The notes beneath the pieces were generated by a model, which was given only the letters and a program-made list of their open reading frames with translations, had not been told where the DNA came from and made no database searches. A program made the translations under genes and the position numbers. From positions 4,751,748 to 4,815,747 of the forward strand of contig JASFXZ010000035.1 of assembly GCA_032209605.1 (NCBI GenBank): 64,000 bases of DNA, given 5' to 3'. This DNA comes from Mactromeris polynyma. Taxonomy: Eukaryota > Mollusca > Bivalvia > Venerida > Mactridae. Of this stretch, positions 46,979-59,200 are shown piece after piece; position 1 is the stretch's first letter; every line of letters starts with the position of its first letter.

Positions 46979-49900
46979 GTTTGCCAGGCACTGCTCTCTG
47001 GACCCTTCCTCGCATCTAAGGCAAATAGTTATGACTATTGCCCTGTGAACCATTCAATATATAGATACTATCAAATTTAAATTGGAAAATACTGCTATTC
47101 AATTGGGTAGGAAATTATCGGTTAGCCATACAAACTCAGTTTCACTCAAAAATATTCAAGAATCACATTGATCTTATGAAATTACTTTGGTTCATATCAA
47201 TACCACACTATTTAAAGTAAATTTCAATCAAACGCTGCCTATTTCGTGTAGTTCTTTTCGCTGGAAGAGGGAATGCTTCTGGGTTCATATGCACTGGGAA
47301 ATGTTTGCCTTAATGTGCGAAGAATTATCTAAGCGGAACGATTTTGGTAGGGACAATTTTTGTGAGTAGGTACTGGGAGGGGAAATACATGTTACGGCCA
47401 AATTAACAGTTTAAGAATGCACTTTTAATAACTAACAAGCGCGGATACAGATAGGGGAGCATAAGTCACGAGAGTGAGGTAAAAAACGAGTCTGCGGATG
47501 TTGGCCGTTTTGAATCTTAACGTTTACCAGTTCTAGCCACAAGGGGGCCTCCACATTTTGAACCATAGGTTTTTGGTGGTTTTTTTTCAAACATTTATTT
47601 TAAATTTTAACATCATGGTCTTTATCAATAGAACCGTAGTTAATTTTGACATTCGCTTTAACATTACAATTAAATAGAAGTTTTTAGACATTTCATTTTT
47701 TTACCAGAAACTGGGGGCGAGCAGCTTTAAGATGAACTTTGCAATTTCTTGTAATACAGTTAACATGCCGATTCTGGATAAAAACAAAAAGGCCCCTGAA
47801 TTTCGGACTTTTGAAAAAGAACATTTCAAATTATGATTTTTTTTAAAAAGATAATTATCTCTGTCCATATGATCATTTACATTAATTTATGACAAATCAG
47901 TGAGGCCAGAGTTTTGGACACCTTCTGACACTAGGGAGGGAAATTTAGAATCTTATAAATAGGAAAATGTGCGTTAGTCTGTCTTATAATGTATTAGGCC
48001 TATATTACTTGCGTTAATTTACACTATAGCATTAATATAAATAAGTTTTAAGCATAATGCACTAATTGCGGGGAAAATGTCTAAATAGCGCGAAAGAGAC
48101 GCTCTCCGATACCTCAACTTTTATTTTTAATTTGAGAAGCAAGAAGTGTTATGACTAACAAAGATTTTCAAGAATGTCTATGTAGGTAGTATAAATAAAT
48201 GAAGTCTGCTTTTTATGTAATGAAAGCAGTTCAAAATCAATTAGATAATTATCCAATATCAAATGATATTACGCATGTTGTACATGCAAGAAACAAGTCA
48301 AACAAGTGTAGCAGAAATGATCTATTTATTGTACAATATTTTCCTTACTTAAATATTTAAGCAAATATTTTTATGGCCTTGCCTGGTAATGTATCCTTTC
48401 ACCATATAACACAAGTTTATCATGCTTTTCATTCACTTTCATGGGATTTTTATTCATGTAATCAGAATTGTAAAACAATTTAGGTACAAGAATTTCATGC
48501 TCCCTGCATATCAGTATTTCCATGAAGTTTCATAGTATTTGGTATATTTCATGAAACATGATGGAAAATTGAGTATTTGGCAGGAAGTTTTACTATATAA
48601 GACATAGGGTCTAGCCAATTTTTGGTTTGTCTCCAGACACTGGAGGTAGGGTTTACAAATTTATTATTTGACTGACTTCTTTAATCTCATTTTTCTTGAT
48701 TTTAGCTTTAATAATTGATTATTGTATCTAAATACTGCTTCAGGTTACATGTTGAAAATCATTTGGCAATGTAAAGTTACTTCTATTTATTTGACTTTAA
48801 TTCTATTACTATTGTTTTGTAAACTCATTTGTTGTCATCTGTAAATCATGCAGTACAAATTTATTATAAATAACTATCAATAATGGCTCTAAAATAATTA
48901 TTTGATTATTGTTAATATTTAAAAAATTGTCACAATTTAGGGAAGTAGATAAACATTCAAGATCAAATCCACAGCATAATCTTGGTTGAGACAGTTTCTG
49001 TTAACAGGAGTGCTTGTCATTGTGGAACTATAAATATCTCTATGGTGATCATCGCCATGGTGACTGTGTGGGTTATCCCCCATAGATTTGTTGTAGATGT
49101 ATTGTATTTCTTGAAAAATCTAATTCTGTACTTGCCAGACCTGCTGTTGTGTTTTTGCCAAGTGGCATAAAGAGTAGTGGAGGCAGGGATGTGCAAATTG
49201 TTAAAAATTTATCAGGCCTTGCAATTATCATTTATTTCTGCTGAATTTGTATTGGTGAAATTTACTGGATATAGGCATGTTTTAATAACTAAGTGGTATT
49301 TACAATTATGTGTTGTGATTTTTGCAAAGACTACACTGGCATTGAGTGGATTGAACTTGAATTGTTTAGTTGTTTTGATTGTTAATACCTGTGTATTGAA
49401 TTCCATATGGGCGAGAATTCACTATAACAGGTTTTTACTGTTATTAATGTATTATAATTTTGAGCTTAACTATAGTGAATGTTTGTGTGTGTATCTATAT
49501 CTAATTGTTTGTTCAGATCTGTCTTGAGACAGGTGTCCAAGCACATTAAGGTTTTTAAACCGGGTGCAGGTGTGTATTGTGTGGTATGATACTGGCTTAT
49601 TCATTGGTCAACAGATTTGATTTTGTCCTATCAGATTAACTTATATTTTGATGGGAAATTCAGTAGTTGTTAGTGACAATCAGGACTTGGACACTAGGGA
49701 GATTTTGTGAATGTTTTTTGGATATTCTTAATAATTTAATCATGGACAGTGTGTTGGTGAACAGATTGTGTATTTACAGTTAGTGCATTTTTATTTTTAT
49801 TTGAATTGGCTGCTTTAAATGTTGTTTTATCATTGATTGTCTGATTATGGAGGTCATGGGCCATGCCATATTGAGTTGTTGTATCATAGATTGTATCAAT

Positions 49901-50612
49901 TTGTATGATTATGGAGGACATAGGCAATGCCATATTGAGTTGTTGTTGTATCATATAGATTGTATGATGGTGTTGTGCTTAAGCAATGTATTGTAGAGTT
50001 GTTATAACATAGAATGTCTGATGGTAATTTAGTTAACTGATGCCGAAATGAATCTTGTTGTGTTGTATGTAATCATCCTTGTGTCTCTAGTACGCATTTA
50101 CAAATAGTACTAAGTTATGATTCATATCATATACACCTAACATTTTTGGCACTGTACAATGTCAATACTAGAATCATATTGAATGAAACAGCAAGTTGCC
50201 CAACCTGATTTGCGAGTAAAGCCAATGATTATGTTAACAATTTGCAGCAATTTCTGTTACATAAACTGTCCATCTGACATGGTTACTCCTTCGATTGTCT
50301 ATAATAAAATACCATTAAAATTTCTAAAGGTTAACAATAATATATTCAAAGGTTCTATGTGACCCTGGAGTTGACCATTTAACCCTTGGAATTCTCAGAT
50401 AGCCACATTTTGTCCCTCGGGATTTTGGCCATAAAATGGTACAATACATGTACAGCCAAAAATGATCTAAATGACCCTTGAAATTCAGAACATAGTTGAA
50501 CCCCTGATATTGTATAATATTATGTAACTGCAAGCATTAAATCAAATGTTAAACCTGACTTTTATGAAGAGACAAGTAGTCACTAATATTTACTTGCTAA
50601 AATCATTAATTA
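46979..50612. other. Non-coding, AT-rich
   Basis: No convincing exon. 49838-49975 contains a two-copy tandem duplication (gattatggaggtcatgggc/ gattatggaggacataggc ... ccatattgagttgttg). The 60-116 codon frames at 48982 and 49177 are hydrophobic and featureless and are not called. Confidence 0.45.
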
Positions 50613-50993
50613 AAAGGAAATGTGGAGCCATTTGATACCCTTGAAATCCTGTACTCTCATCTTAAATGGACAGGTTCCAACTTTGAATATCATTAAGACT
50701 AGTATCCAACCCTTGCCATTCCTTGCTCCCAACCCTTGCCATTTCTTACTCCCAACCCTTGCCATTCCTTGCCCCCTACTTATTTGTATTTCACTGACAG
50801 TTTAATTGTAAGTGTAAGCTAGTTTCTTCAGACTTGAAGTCAAGTATTTTTATGCTGTAATCATACAGCTGAGTTGTAATAAGTTTTGACTAATATTGCC
50901 ACTGGTAACGGTCTGATCCACCCGACGGAGGAAGTTGGGTTTGATTCAGGGTACCATTGGTATTTGATAATATGGGTTGTGCATAGTCTTGAT

Positions 50994-51093
50994 TGTTACA
51001 TGCCCCTACTAGTGAGCTGGTCAGTGCCTGGTCATATGACCAGGACACTGTTCAACAGAGCAGTTTACCAACACAGTGTAGGAGCATGTAACA
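50994..51093. repeat. Satellite hairpin (first copy; one per monomer)
   Basis: The ends TGTTACATGCCCCTAC and GTAGGAGCATGTAACA are inverted repeats (15 of 16). The centre holds a perfect 18-bp palindrome CCTGGTCATATGACCAGG (51027-51044), changed in one copy (58002 monomer, ggttatatgacc). The same 100-bp structure follows every core start by about 108 bases. Confidence 0.9.
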
Positions 51094-51378
51094 TTGGAAG
51101 TGTGTGCTGTCACCAAAGTGATCGTCTTCAGTCAACTGCATCATCAACTTTGTATCCTTGCAAATTGTGGTTCTGATGTTAAGTCTTCATGTGTATGCTT
51201 GCAGTCTCCAAAGCAATTGAATTTGGAGTGAATATTTGTTAGTAACCCAGAACTCGGTCTGATTTAAAGTGCATTTGCTAGGGTTCTTTTGTATTCTAAT
51301 TATCTGAACTTCCAAATGCCTTTTCTCATGGGTGTTTAATAGGTATTATGTTAATGTGTTCATTTTGTCTTTTCTCAG

Positions 51379-51451
51379 TCTTCTTTCACATGATGGCAAA
51401 GATGATGACAAAGAGTGTGGAGAAGATGATGGCGAAAATGTTGTGATAAAG
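51379..51451 (+). other. Exon-like segment inside the satellite, copy 1
   Basis: ttttgtcttttctcag precedes 51379 and gtaagataag follows 51451. The 73 bases are open in one phase and read LLSHDGKDDDKECGEDDGEN then VVIK, an acidic peptide. The only other copy is at 63571-63643. It could be a captured exon or chance. Confidence 0.4.
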
Positions 51452-51490
51452 GTAAGATAAGTTATTTGCTCCCAACCCTTGCCATTCCTA

Positions 51491-51506
51491 GCCCCCCCCC
51501 CCCCCC
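51491..51506. repeat. Poly(C) tract
   Basis: Run of about 15 C before tacttatttgtatttcac. A slightly shorter run sits at the equivalent place at 63684-63697, accounting for the 1-bp difference between the two 730-bp monomers. Confidence 0.85.
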
Positions 51507-54500
51507 TACTTATTTGTATTTCACTAACAGTTTAATTGTAAGTGTAAGCTAGTTTCTTTAGACTTGAAATCAAGTATTTTTATGCTGTAATCATACAGCT
51601 GAGTTGTAATAAGTTTTGACTAATATTGCCACTGGTAACGGTCTGATCCACCCGACGGAAGAAGTTGGGTTTGATTCAGGGTACCATTGGTATTTGATAA
51701 TATGGGTTGTGCGTAGTCTTGATTGTTACATGCCCCTACTACTGAGCTGGTCAGTACCTGGTCATATGACCAGGACACTGTTCAACAGTGCAGTTTACCA
51801 ACACAGTGTAGGAGCATGTAACAGGCAGTTTTTTTCCCTCTGATATGGATAATTATGATTAATTTTTCTGATAGTCATACATTTTGAATAGTTAACTTAT
51901 TATATCTGCAGCGGTATGTTAACAGCCCTGAACCATTATCTTATGTACGTGGCATTTCCTGTAACAACTTAATCATCCCTCTTTCTGGTTATTGGGGCTG
52001 CAGCAGTTTTGTTACCCTTGAAATCCTGTACTTTCATCTTAAATGGACAGGTTCCAACTTTGAATATCATTGAGACTAGTATCCAACCCTTGCCATTCCT
52101 TGCTCCCAACCATTGCCATTCCTTGCTCCCCACTTATTTAAATTTCATTACTATGCAATGTGCATATAATGATTGGCTCCCCACTTATTTAAATTTCATT
52201 ACTATGCAATGTGCATATGATGATTGGCTCCCCACTTTTTTAAATTTCACTACTATGCAATGTGCATATGATGATTGGCTCCCCACTTTTTTAAATTTCA
52301 CTACTATGCATTGTGCATAATGGATGTAGATGGTTATCTGTTTGTCTTTTCGAAGCTTCGCAGCTTGGCATGTGAAAGCCTCTCTCAGGCATGCCCAGCT
52401 AGTCACTAGCTGGGTTGAGGGGTACGCAGCATGACCGGTCAGCTGACATGGAAGTTGAATCACGTTGGTCCCTAATGTTTTGTAGTCCGTTGCTTCCTTG
52501 GAGTTTGTGTGTGGAGCCATTGTCTTATGTATGTGGCCTTTCCTGTAACAACTTAATCCTCCCTCTTTCTAGTCTTATCAATTCCATTACTTTCATTAAC
52601 GATATTAAGATTATTTTAGTTTCTGTTTATTGGGGCTGCAGCAGTTTCGTTACCTTGAAATCCTGTACTTTCATCTTAAATGGACAGGTTCCAACTTTGA
52701 TTATCATTAAGACTAGTATCCAACCCTTGCCATTCCTTGCTCCCAACCCTTGCCATTCCTTGCTCCCAACCCTTGCCATTCCTTGCCCCCTACTTTTTTG
52801 TATTTCACTGACAGTTTAATTGTTAGTGTACGCTAGTTTCTTCAGTCTTGAAATCAAGTATTTTTATGCTGTAATCATATCGCTGAGTTGTAATAAGTTT
52901 TGACTAATATTGCCACTGGTAACGGTCTGATCCACCCAACAGAAGAAGTTGGGTTTGATTCAGTGTACCATTGGTATTTGATAATATGGGTTGTGCGTAG
53001 TCTTGATTGTTACATGCCCCTACTAGTGAGCTGGTCAGTGCCTGGTCATATGACCAGGACACTGTTCAACAGAGCAGTTTACCAACACAGTGTAGGAGCA
53101 TGTAACAATTGAATCACGTTGGTCCCTAATGTTTTGTAGTCAGTTGCTTCCTTGGAGTTTGTGTGTGGAGCCATTGCCTTATGTATGTCGCCTTTCCTGT
53201 AGCAACTTAATCATCCCTCTTTCTGGTCTTATTAATTCCATTCCTTTCATTAACGTATTAAGATTATTTTAGTTTCTGTTTATTGGGGCTGCAGCAGTTT
53301 TGTTACCCTTGAAATCCTGTACTTTCATCTTAAATGGACAGGTTCCAACTTTGAATATCATTAAGACTAGTATCCAACCCTTGCCATTCCTTGCTCCCAA
53401 CCATTGCCATTCCTTGCCCCCTACTTATTTGTATTTCACTAACAGTTTAATTGTAAGTGTAAGCTAGTTTCTTCAGACTTGAAATCAAGTATTTTTATGC
53501 TGTAATCATACAGCTGAGTTGTAATAAGTTTTGACTAATATTGCCACTGGTAACGGTCTGATCCACCCCACGGAGGAAGTTGGGTTTGATTCAGGGTACC
53601 ATTGGTATTTGATAATACGGGTTGTGCGTAGTCTTGATTGTTACATGCCCCTACTAGTGAGCTGGTCAGTGCCTGGTCATATGACCAGGACACTGTTCAA
53701 CAGAGCAGTTTACCAACACAGTGTAGGAGCATGTAACAATTGAATCACGTTGGTCCCTAATGTTTTGTAGTCAGTTGCTTCATTGGAGTTTGTGTGTGGA
53801 GCCATTGCCTTATGTATGTCGCCTTTCCTGTAGCAACTTAATCATCCCTCTTTATGGTCTTATTAATTCCATTCCTTTCATTAACGTATTAAGATTATTT
53901 TAGTTTCTGTTTATTGGGGCTGCAGCAGTTTTGTTACCCTTGAAATCCTGTACTTTCATCTTAAATGGACAGGTTCCAACTTCGAATATCATTTAGACTA
54001 GCATCCAACCCTTGCCATTCCTTGCTCCCAACCATTGCCATTCCTTGCTCCTAACCCTTGCCATTCCTTGCTCCTAACCCTTGCCATTCCTTGCCCTCTA
54101 CTTTTTTGTATTTCACTGACAGTTTAATTGTTAGTGTACGCTAGTTTCTTCAGTCTTGAAATCAAGTATTTTTATGCTGTAATCATACAGCTGAGTTGTA
54201 ATAAGTTTTGACTAATATTGCCACTGGTAACGGTCTGATCCACCCAACAGAAGTTGGGTTTGATTCAGGGTACCATTGGTATTTGATAATATGGGTTGTG
54301 CGTAGTCTTGATTGTTACATGCCCCTACTAGTGAGCTGGTCAGTGCCTGGTCATATGACCAGGACACTGTTCAACAGAGCAGTTTACCAACACAGTGTAG
54401 GAGCATGTAACAATTGAATCACGTTGGTCCCTAATGTTTTGTAGTCAGTTGCTTCCTTGGAGTTTGTGTGTGGAGCCATTGCCTTATGTATGTCGCCTTT

Positions 54501-55699
54501 CCTGTAGCAACTTAATCATCCCTCTTTCTGGTCTTATTAATTCCATTCCTTTCATTAACGTATTAAGATTATTTTAGTTTCTGTTTATTGGGGCTGCAGC
54601 AGTTTTGTTACCCTTGAAATCCTGTACTTTCATCTTAAATGGACAGGTTCCAACTTTGAATATCATTAAGACTAGTATCCAACCCTTGCCATTCCTTGCT
54701 CCCAACCATTGCCATTCCTTGCTCCTAACCCTTGCCATTCCTTGCCCCCTACTTTTTTGTATTTCACTGACAGTTTAATTGTTAGTGTAAGCTAGTTTCT
54801 TCAGACTTGAAATCAAGTATTTTTATGCTGTAATCATACAGCTGAGTTGTAATAAGTTTTGACTAATATTGCCACTGGTAACGGTCTGATCCACCCAACA
54901 GAAGTTGGGTTTGATTCAGGGTACCATTGGTATTTGATAATATGGGTTGTGCGTAGTCTTGATTGTTACATGCCCCTACTAGTGAGCTGGTCAGTGCCTG
55001 GTCATATGACCAGGACACTGTTCAACAGAGCAGTTTACCAACACAGTGTAGGAGCATGTAACAATTGAATCACGTTGGTCCCTAATGTTTTGTAGTCAGT
55101 TGCTTCCTTGGAGTTTGTGTGTGGAGCCATTGCCTTATGTATGTCGCCTTTCCTGTAGCAACTTAATCATCCCTCTTTCTGGTCTTATTAATTCCATTCC
55201 TTTCATTAACGTATTAAGATTATTTTAGTTTCTGTTTATTGGGGCTGCAGCAGTTTTGTTACCCTTGAAATCCTGTACTTTCATCTTAAATGGACAGGTT
55301 CCAACTTTGAATATCATTAAGACTAGTATCCAACCCTTGCCATTCCTTGCTCCCAACCATTGCCATTCCTTGCCCCCTACTTATTTGTATTTCACTAACA
55401 GTTTAATTGTAAGTGTAAGCTAGTTTCTTCAGACTTGAAATCAAGTATTTTTATGCTGTAATCATACAGCTGAGTTGTAATAAGTTTTGACTAATATTGC
55501 CACTGGTAATGGTCTGATCCACCCGACGGAGGAAGTTGGGTTTGATGCAGGGTACCATTGGTATTTGATAATATGGGTTGTGCGTAGTCTTGATTGTTAC
55601 ATGCCCCTACTAGTGAGCTGGTCAGTACCTGGTCATATGACCAGGACACTGTTCAACAGAGCAGTTTACCAACACAGTGTAGGAGCATGTAACGGGCAG

Positions 55700-56280
55700 T
55701 TTTTTTCCCTCTGATATGGATAATTATGATTAATTTTTCTGATAGTCATACATTTTGAATAGTTAACTTATTATATCTGCAGCGGTATGTTAACAGCCCT
55801 GAACCATTATCTTATGTACGTGGCATTTCCTGTAACAACTTAATCATCCCTCTTTCTGGTTATTGGGGCTGCAGCAGTTTTGTTACCCTTGAAGTCCTGT
55901 ACTTTCATCTTAAATGGACAGGTTCCAACTTTGAATATCATTGAGACTAGTATCCAACCCTTGCCATTCCTTGCTCCCAACCCTTGCCATTCCTTGCTCC
56001 CCACTTATTTAAATTTCATTACTATGCAATGTGCATATAATGATTGGCTCCCCACTTATTTGAATTTCACTACTATGCAATGTGCATATGATGATTGGCT
56101 CCCCACTTTTTTAAATTTCACTACTATGCATTGTGCATAATGGATGTAGATGGTTATCTGTTTGTCTTTTCGAAGCTTCGCAGCTTGGCATGTGAAAGCC
56201 TCTCTCGGGCATGCCCAGCTAGTCACTAGCTGGGGTGAGTGGTACGCAGCATGACCGGTCAGCTGACATGGAAGTTGAAT
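55700..56280. repeat. Long-monomer insert (about 605 bp) of the satellite
   Basis: Present after the hairpin in the monomers starting 51616, 55487 and 58630 (gggcagtttttttccctctg to tgacatggaag). It contains a second partial copy of the ggacaggttccaacttt segment, 2-4 copies of a short tandem unit (ttcactactatgcaatgtgc, attggctccccactt) and a palindrome-rich stretch (ccggtcagctgac). The short monomers join the hairpin end directly to ttgaatcacgttggtccc, consistent with loss of this insert (1,233 minus 628 is 605). Confidence 0.8.
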
Positions 56281-59200
56281 CACGTTGGTCCCTAATGTTT
56301 TGTAGTCCGTTGCTTCCTTGGAGTTTGTGTGTGGAGCCATTGTCTTATGTATGTGGCCTTTCCTGTAACAACTTAATCCTCCCTCTTTCTGGTCTTATCA
56401 ATTCCATTACTTTCATTAACAATATTAAGATTATTTTAGTTTCTGTTTATTGGGGCTGCAGCAGTTTCCTTACCTTGAAATCCTGTACTTTCATCTTAAA
56501 TGGACAGGTTCCAACTTTGAATATCATTAAGACTAGTATCCAACCCTTGCCATTCCTTGCTCCCAACCATTGCCATTCCTTGCTCCTAACCCTTGCCATT
56601 CCTTGCCCCCTACTTTTTTGTATTTCACTGACAGTTTAATTGTTAGTGTACGCTAGTTTCTTCAGTCTTGAAATCAAGTATTTTTATGCTGTAATCATAC
56701 AGCTGAGTTGTAATAAGTTTTGACTAATATTGCCACTGGTAACGGTCTGATCCACCCAACAGAAGTTGGGTTTGATTCAGGATACCATTGGTATTTGATA
56801 ATATGGGTTGTGCGTAGTCTTGATTGTTACATGCCCCTACTAGTGAGCTGGTCAGTGCCTGGTCATATGACCAGGACACTGTTCAACAGAGCAGTTTACC
56901 AACACAGTGTAGGAGCATGTAACAATTGAATCACGTTGGTCCCTAATGTTTTGTAGTCAGTTGCTTCCTTGGAGTTTGTGTGTGGAGCCATTGCCTTATG
57001 TATGTCGCCTTTCCTGTAGCAACTTAATCATCCCTCTTTCTGGTCTTATTAATTCCATTCCTTTCATTAACGTATTAAGATTATTTTAGTTTCTGTTTAT
57101 TGGGGCTGCAGCAGTTTTGTTACCCTTGAAATCCTGTACTTTCATCTTAAATGGACAGGTTCCAACTTTGAATATCATTAAGACTAGTATCCAACCCTTG
57201 CCATTCCTTGCTCCCAACCATTGCCATTCCTTGCCCCCTACTTATTTGTATTTCACTAACAGTTTAATTGTAAGTGTAAGCTAGTTTCTTCAGACTTGAA
57301 ATCAAGTATTTTTATGCTGTAATCATACAGCTGAGTTGTAATAAGTTTTGACTAATATTGCCACTGGTAACGGTCTGATCCACCCCACGGAGGAAGTTGG
57401 GTTTGATTCAGGGTACCATTGGTATTTGATAATACGGGTTGTGCGTAGTCTTGATTGTTACATGCCCCTACTAGTGAGCTGGTCAGTGCCTGGTCATATG
57501 ACCAGGACACTGTTCAACAGAGCAGTTTACCAACACAGTGTAGGAGCATGTAACAATTGAATCACGTTGGTCCCTAATGTTTTGTAGTCAGTTGCTTCCT
57601 TGGAGTTTGTGTGTGGAGCCATTGCCTTATGTATGTCGCCTTTCCTGTAGCAACTTAATCATCCCTCTTTATGGTCTTATTAATTCCATTCCTTTCATTA
57701 ACGTATTAAGATTATTTTAGTTTCTGTTTATTGGGGCTGCAGCAGTTTTGTTACCCTTGAAATCCTGTACTTTCATCTTAAATGGACAGGTTCCAACTTT
57801 GAATATCATTAAGACTAGTATCCAACCCTTGCCATTCCTTGCTCCCAACCATTGCCATTCCTTGCTCCTAACCCTTGCCATTCCTTGCCCCCTACTTTTT
57901 TGTATTTCACTGACAGTTTAATTGTTAGTGTACGCTAGTTTCTTCAGTCTTGAAATCAAGTATTTTTATGCTGTAATCATACAGCTGAGTTGTAATAAGT
58001 TTTGACTAATATTGCCACTGGTAACGGTCTGATCCACCCAACAGAAGTTGGGTTTGATTCAGGGTACCATTGGTATTTGATAATATGGGTTGTGCGTAGT
58101 CTTGATTGTTACATGCCCCTACTAGTGAGCTGGTCAGTGCCTGGTTATATGACCAGGACACTGTTCAACAGAGCAGTTTACCAACACAGTGTAGGAGCAT
58201 GTAACAATTGAATCACGTTGGTCCCTAATGTTTTGTAGTCAGTTGCTTCCTTGGAGTTTGTGTGTGGAGCCATTGCCTTATGTATGTCGCCTTTCCTGTA
58301 GCAACTTAATCATCCCTCTTTCTGGTCTTATTAATTCCATTCCTTTCATTAACGTATTAAGATTATTTTAGTTTCTGTTTATTGGGGCTGCAGCAGTTTT
58401 GTTACCCTTGAAATCCTGTACTTTCATCTTAAATGGACAGGTTCCAACTTTGAATATCATTAAGACTAGTATCCAACCCTTGCCATTCCTTGCTCCCAAC
58501 CATTGCCATTCCTTGCCCCCTACTTATTTGTATTTCACTAACAGTTTAATTGTAAGTGTAAGCTAGTTTCTTCAGACTTGAAATCAAGTATTTTTATGCT
58601 GTAATCATACAGCTGAGTTGTAATAAGTTTTGACTAATATTGCCACTGGTAATGGTCTGATCCACCCGACGGAGGAAGTTGGGTTTGATGCAGGGTACCA
58701 TTGGTATTTGATAATATGGGTTGTGCGTAGTCTTGATTGTTACATGCCCCTACTAGTGAGCTGGTCAGTACCTGGTCATATGACCAGGACACTGTTCAAC
58801 AGAGCAGTTTACCAACACAGTGTAGGAGCATGTAACGGGCAGTTTTTTTCCCTCTGATATGGATAATTATGATTAATTTTTCTGATAGTCATACATTTTG
58901 AATAGTTAACTTATTATATCTGCAGCGGTATGTTAACAGCCCTGAACCATTATCTTATGTACGTGGCATTTCCTGTAACAACTTAATCATCCCTCTTTCT
59001 GGTTATTGGGGCTGCAGCAGTTTTGTTACCCTTGAAGTCCTGTACTTTCATCTTAAATGGACAGGTTCCAACTTTGAATATCATTGAGACTAGTATCCAA
59101 CCCTTGCCATTCCTTGCTCCCAACCCTTGCCATTCCTTGCTCCCCACTTATTTAAATTTCATTACTATGCAATGTGCATATAATGATTGGCTCCCCACTT

